The notes under the pieces were generated by a model. It was not told the origin of the DNA. It ran no database searches and saw only the letters and a program-made list of their open reading frames with translations. A stretch of 64,000 nt of DNA from Siniperca chuatsi (Eukaryota; Chordata; Actinopteri; Centrarchiformes; Sinipercidae): contig NC_058052.1 in NCBI RefSeq assembly GCF_020085105.1, forward strand, positions 21,829,733 through 21,893,732, in the 5' to 3' direction. This document shows, piece after piece, positions 60,271 to 64,000 of the stretch; the first letter of the stretch is position 1, and the number at the start of each line of letters is the position of its first letter. The position numbers were made by a program, and so were the translations under genes.

Positions 60271-61749
60271 CAATCCTCTTGTCCTGAGTGATTAAACTGT
60301 CAAGTGAAATTATTTTGTGTGTGTGAAAATGCAAATTTCATCTTTTCAGGACATGAAAAGAGATCTTATAAATAAGCAAAATTGTTTCTACATTGCCTCA
60401 AAGAAAATGTACATTTTTGATGACTGAAAAGTGGTGAGCAAAGTAGCTTTAAAGTTAAAATCAAAGGAGGGACTATTGCAACGATCAATTACTGAATTTC
60501 CTGCTCTATACAACACAGGATGGGGCATGATAATTTAACATTTAAATGATAGACGTGTCTTGTCAATAAAACCTACAGGAAACGCAGTAGGTTTTCCTGG
60601 CATAAACTGACGAGCCACTCCCGCACAGTTGGGGGCGGTCATGCTCTAAAAAGTTGTTTGCCAGTCATCATGAATGAAACAAGGAAAAAGAGGAAGAATT
60701 CAGTACCTTTGACTGTTGGATGCCCGGGTGTACTAACGTTATTTCCCTACGGTCCAAGGGCTTTCAGACAGTGCAGTACAATTTACAGCAACGCAATGGA
60801 CAGCAGCCCAGTATTATTAGGTAACACTGCAACTTGTTCAAACGATTAGCTAGCGTAGTTTAGCTAACGTTAGCTAACTGCCATTCGAATAGGATAGCTT
60901 ACGGAAGTTTTCAGGTAACCTAACAATGTGGGAATAAAACAAATGGCCATCATCAGCACGAACACTTGTACACACACGCCGACTTGGTCTTAGTGGTCTC
61001 CTCATAATCTCAAATGTCAATACGATGCTAAGTAGCTAGTTTGGTCACTGCCTTAGCTAACAGTTAACTACTTTGCCCGATTTGAACTACGTCATAGTCA
61101 ACAACCTCTGGACGCAGTGTTTCCTAGCAACGACAGGGATTCCGATTTGCCAACGGTTTGACAAAACCTCTCGAAGCTTACGTCGGTCTGTGCGATGAAA
61201 GTAATAACATCATATTACATTTTGACAGGTTTCTGTTGCCATTCGCTACTTCTGTCAACAGTAACGCACCATTAAACGATTTATAACGTGTGAAAGTACG
61301 TTTTGTACCCAGAATATTTGTGAAAAGAGAGTCAAATTATTACAGAATTCCATGAATAACTATATAACCCTAGGGCGGAACATTTGGTGTTTGATGTTCA
61401 GGGCTGTTCCCAGCGTTTCCAAATATGATGGTGCTAACAATAAAACAATCATATTTCGTTTTGCATGAGCCTCTAACAGACTGTTTTGGTGTAAATGATG
61501 GTGCTGCAGTATGACGGTACAGCACCAATCCCTGCAGGTGTTCTTGTGTTGATGTCTGTATGATGACAATTTCTGACTATTGATTGATTGACAGAGTTAG
61601 ATATAGTTATTTCAGTTTCACATCCATGTGATACATTGTATGTTTTTAATTGAATTTTAAGCAACTCAGTTAGTGCCAATTACTGCTTGTAGATCAGATT
61701 AATTGACTCACTCTGTTTTAGATGCACTATAGCACAGTGATTTTGCCTG
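60271..61749 (+). other. hhat: Region between myoz1 and hhat coding start, with candidate hhat promoter
   Basis: A GC box, GGGGGCGG, near 60631 and several CpGs suggest an hhat promoter and first non-coding exon at about 60640-60820, ending TTATTAG|GTAACA. The first coding exon starts after TGTTTTAG| at 61722. The remainder (60850-61700) has short CTAACGTTAGCTAAC motifs and nothing else recognised. Confidence 0.4.
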
Positions 61750-61760
61750 ATGACATCTAA
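61722..61760 (+). promoter_or_regulatory. hhat: Overlapping upstream ORF in the hhat leader
   Basis: If the exon begins at 61722, its very first codon is ATG and opens a 12-codon frame ending TAA at 61758-61760. The frame runs over the hhat start codon (61750) in another phase. Such overlapping upstream frames usually lower translation of the main one. Confidence 0.35.
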
Positions 61761-61870
61761 AGCAAAGGCCCAGTTGGCACCCCTGCCACGGGCAGAGATC
61801 CTTTCATACTGGGTGCTGTCCTTTGGCTCTCATCTGTACTCTTTCTACCAATTGCACAGGTTCTCCAAAG
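61750..61870 (+). CDS. hhat: hhat coding exon 1
   Basis: 40 codons plus one base. It ends TCCAAAG|GTAAGG. The exon probably starts at 61722. Confidence 0.88.
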
Positions 61871-62770
61871 GTAAGGTAGAGACGGATATCAATACGTTTG
61901 TTCCATGAATTGAGAAGAAAAGATAAAGAAAAATTAAGCTGTTATTTCCTGTTTTGTACCTCAGAACATGAAGCAGGATTACAGAGAGAGTTGCAGTTGG
62001 AAAAAGGCCTTCTCAAGGGTTTTAAAAGGGTAAGTTCAATGCTGAAATTGCTGATTAAAAGCCCGATCCTAACCAACATTATGGTGCATCTCATTGAAAA
62101 CATTAGTTTGTTGTAATCCATAGTGTACAGTCTTGATTTAAGCTTTTAATTTTGTGTCACAGAAACTAAAAAGCTTTAAAAAGCTTGTTTCAATTTTATT
62201 CCAAGTTCAAGTTTTTTAAGTTTTTGAAAGACTATCCATTTGGTTGATACATACAAATTAGAGCTCTCAACACATTTTGACCCTAACCCTAACCCTAACC
62301 CTAACCCAATTTCTACAGGCTTCAGGTGTGTTTTAAAGGCTCATGGTGAAGTTAGTTGTTTTTGTTAGGACCCATCGGACTTTGAGTGGAGTTTCTGGAC
62401 TGAATGGGCTAAGAAGTCTTTGCTGTGGACTCTTATTGGTCATGGTGTGATATCAAGATTGACCAGCATCTTTTACCCCAAGGTAAGAAGTGGCTGCCAC
62501 ACCACTCTTAAGTAATATATTGCTATTAGGTGGGAGGTGTTTTAATCCAACACAATTTTGATGTTTCTCCAACAGTTTAGGGTGCTGGCACTCACGATAT
62601 ATGGCCTCTTAGCAGCCAGTGGTGTGTTGGGAATTAAAGGTGTTAGTGTGCTGGTGGTACATCTGGGCCTGTCCTTTTCAGTGGCCCAACTGCGAAAGCC
62701 CGTTCTGTCATGGGCCTGTAACCTGATGCTGCTCTCCACGCTTCACATCCAACCACTTCAAGAGATCCAG
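61750..62770 (+). CDS. hhat: Hedgehog acyltransferase (palmitoyltransferase), N-terminal part, runs off the right edge
   Basis: HHAT is a multipass MBOAT-family enzyme of the endoplasmic reticulum that attaches palmitate to the N-terminal cysteine of Hedgehog proteins, needed for their signalling. Four coding exons are visible: 61750-61870, 61965-62029, 62369-62482 and 62576-62770, 165 codons in frame. The protein begins MTSKAKAQLAPLPRAEI. A first membrane segment is around SYWVLSFGSHLYSFYQL. Then come the family hallmarks FSKEHEAGLQREL and DPSDFEWSFWTEWAKKSLLW, and hydrophobic segments at LTIYGLLAASGVLGI and VSVLVVHLGLSFSVAQLRK. The active-site His and Asp lie in exons past the window; none of those was found up to 64000. 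DFEWSFW distinguishes HHAT from other MBOATs. In human, HHAT is on chromosome 1, away from MYOZ1. The start codon context is weak (C at -3). Confidence 0.93.
61965..62029 (+). CDS. hhat: hhat coding exon 2
   Basis: 65 nt from ACCTCAG|AACATG to AAAAGG|GTAAGT, encoding EHEAGLQRELQLEKGLLKGF. It is too short to show as a full frame. Confidence 0.9.
62281..62307. repeat. hhat: Interstitial telomere repeat (CCCTAA)4.5 in hhat intron 2
   Basis: Four and a half perfect CCCTAA units lie between exons 2 and 3, about 60 bp before the exon 3 acceptor. This is the vertebrate telomere unit inside a chromosome arm. Confidence 0.9.
62369..62482 (+). CDS. hhat: hhat coding exon 3
   Basis: 38 codons in phase 0, from TTGTTAG|GACCC to CCCAAG|GTAAGA. 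It encodes the hallmark DPSDFEWSFWTEW and the following membrane helix. Confidence 0.92.
62576..62770 (+). CDS. hhat: hhat coding exon 4
   Basis: 65 codons in phase 0, from CCAACAG|TTTAGG to ATCCAG|GTGTGT, with two hydrophobic segments and ending STLHIQPLQEIQ. Confidence 0.92.
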
Positions 62771-64000
62771 GTGTGTATCACCTGGATTATACTTGTTCCT
62801 GATTTTGGAGGGGTGTCTTTATCTTGCATTAAAAGAATAAAACAAACAAGTAAAATATATGTTTCAAAGTAAAGTAAAAGATATATTTAAAAAAGTTTTT
62901 TCTTATGTAAATTTGAATCTCTTAAATATATTTTAAATGTTTGCTAGGTAAAAATAGAATCACAAAACTCTATGAAGATTTACGGTGAACGAGGGTCAAT
63001 TGATGTGTGTCTATGTCTATACTAGCTTTTTACGAATTTATCATTTCTTTTACACTGTGGTACTATAAGTCAATTTTGAGAATTACTGTTCAATCAGATT
63101 TTATTGTTTCACCAACCATTTGATTATCACTTAATGTCATATTTGCAAAGAACACAAGAGGGCGCATGATACTAATGGTACGTACAGCCACTTGGCCACT
63201 TAACTCTATTATTCTATGTCCATACCACAAGATAAAAGTTGAGTAAATTTATTGACACCATACATATCAAGCAGGTTATTTCCAGTATTTCCTGAGAATT
63301 AGAAGCTCAGTGTCTTCCTACAAGCATTTGAAAATAGCTACCAGTGAGAGGCAGTGGGAGACACGTTAACAGACAGTCCTCAGACAAACATTTATTGCAG
63401 TGAAAATTAAAGAATAACCACAACAAAGTGAGGTTTTACTGAACTGACTTTTCTTTAATGTAACACAGTGATGAACACAATGAATCACAGACCAAAAAAT
63501 ATAAAAATGTAGTTTTAATATGACTAGGAACTTAAATTAATTCATTTCTACAATGATTGGTTATTATGGACATTGGCTCTTAGTATTTCACTATGTTTAG
63601 GGTATAAACCTGTGATCTAAAAACATCCTTTAACTGCACAGCATAATCTGACGCATCAAGCATGATTACAGCCAGGCAACTATGCTCCAGTCACAATGGT
63701 TAGACACCCCACCCTCCCACACACACATTCAATTGCATATAGTTGAGTCCTGTGTTCAAACAATGATATTCCCAATGCTGTTAAGCAGACCTCATTAAAA
63801 GTTGTCTTAAGCATGTGTTTATTAGTATGTGTTGACAAATTTCCATGACCAGTTGTCTAAATCTGCTGTAATGTTCTCATTTTGATTGGTGTCATATTTT
63901 AAAAAGCACTTATAAATTAAGTGTCAAACTGTCACTATTAATATAAAGGTTCCCCAGGAATGTGTTAAAAATAATTGGCCTTCCCTCGGTATTACACAGA
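62771..64000 (+). other. hhat: hhat intron 4 (partial)
   Basis: AT-rich sequence to the end of the window. I looked for the next hhat exon and did not see one. No repeat was recognised with confidence. Confidence 0.6.

Noticed and set aside
60658..60849. 63-codon frame near the candidate hhat promoter
   Set aside because: It has no recognised domain. Spliced to the hhat exon at 61722 it meets a stop within a few codons, so at best it is an upstream frame in the leader.
1..64000. CRISPR arrays, bacterial operons, plasmid or phage features, intact viral genes
   Set aside because: None seen. Regularly spaced short repeats here are microsatellites or dispersed eukaryotic elements.

Overview
This is a stretch of nuclear DNA from a bony fish, probably a spiny-rayed (percomorph) teleost. 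The genes are vertebrate, split by GT-AG introns, and closest in sequence to their fish and mammal counterparts. The spaces between them hold CA/TG microsatellites and repeat families typical of teleosts: hAT-like MITEs, TTAA-bounded MITEs, tRNA-derived SINEs and L2-like LINE tails. There are no operons, CRISPR arrays, viral genes or bacterial features.

Five protein genes can be rebuilt exon by exon. (1) 11953-13163, minus: the first two coding exons of a CaM kinase II gene, probably camk2g, whose remaining exons lie beyond the left edge. (2) 24307-26931, minus: a complete three-exon sulfatase of the ARSI/ARSJ type, 562 aa. (3) 38822-49100, plus: complete synpo2l, four coding exons, 1203 aa, with an N-terminal PDZ domain. 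(4) 56481-59685, plus: complete myoz1, five coding exons, about 316 aa. (5) 61750-62770 and onward, plus: the first four coding exons (165 aa) of hhat, the Hedgehog palmitoyltransferase, running off the right edge.

The order and orientation CAMK2(-), ARS(-), SYNPO-type(+), MYOZ(+) repeats what I recall of human 5q32-33 (CAMK2A, ARSI, SYNPO, MYOZ3) and 4q26 (CAMK2D, ARSJ, SYNPO2, MYOZ2). The window is therefore the third member of that paralogon, the CAMK2G/SYNPO2L/MYOZ1 block. It still carries an arylsulfatase that I do not recall next to human CAMK2G, which is the most interesting observation here. synpo2l and myoz1 are tandem genes for Z-disc proteins of striated muscle. Two perfect MEF2 sites lie between them. 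hhat next to myoz1 is a different linkage from human, where HHAT is on 1q.

About 85% of the window is intron or intergenic DNA. Most of what can be read there is repeats: a six-copy hAT-like family (two copies with 8-bp target duplications), long-inverted-arm elements in the camk2g intron, a TTAA-bounded element nested in an older repeat, a shared repeat in opposite orientations on either side of synpo2l exon 1, an inverted pair around the first half of myoz1, and a short interstitial telomere repeat in hhat. Assignments come from reading the sequence and from memory of the families; no database search was possible.
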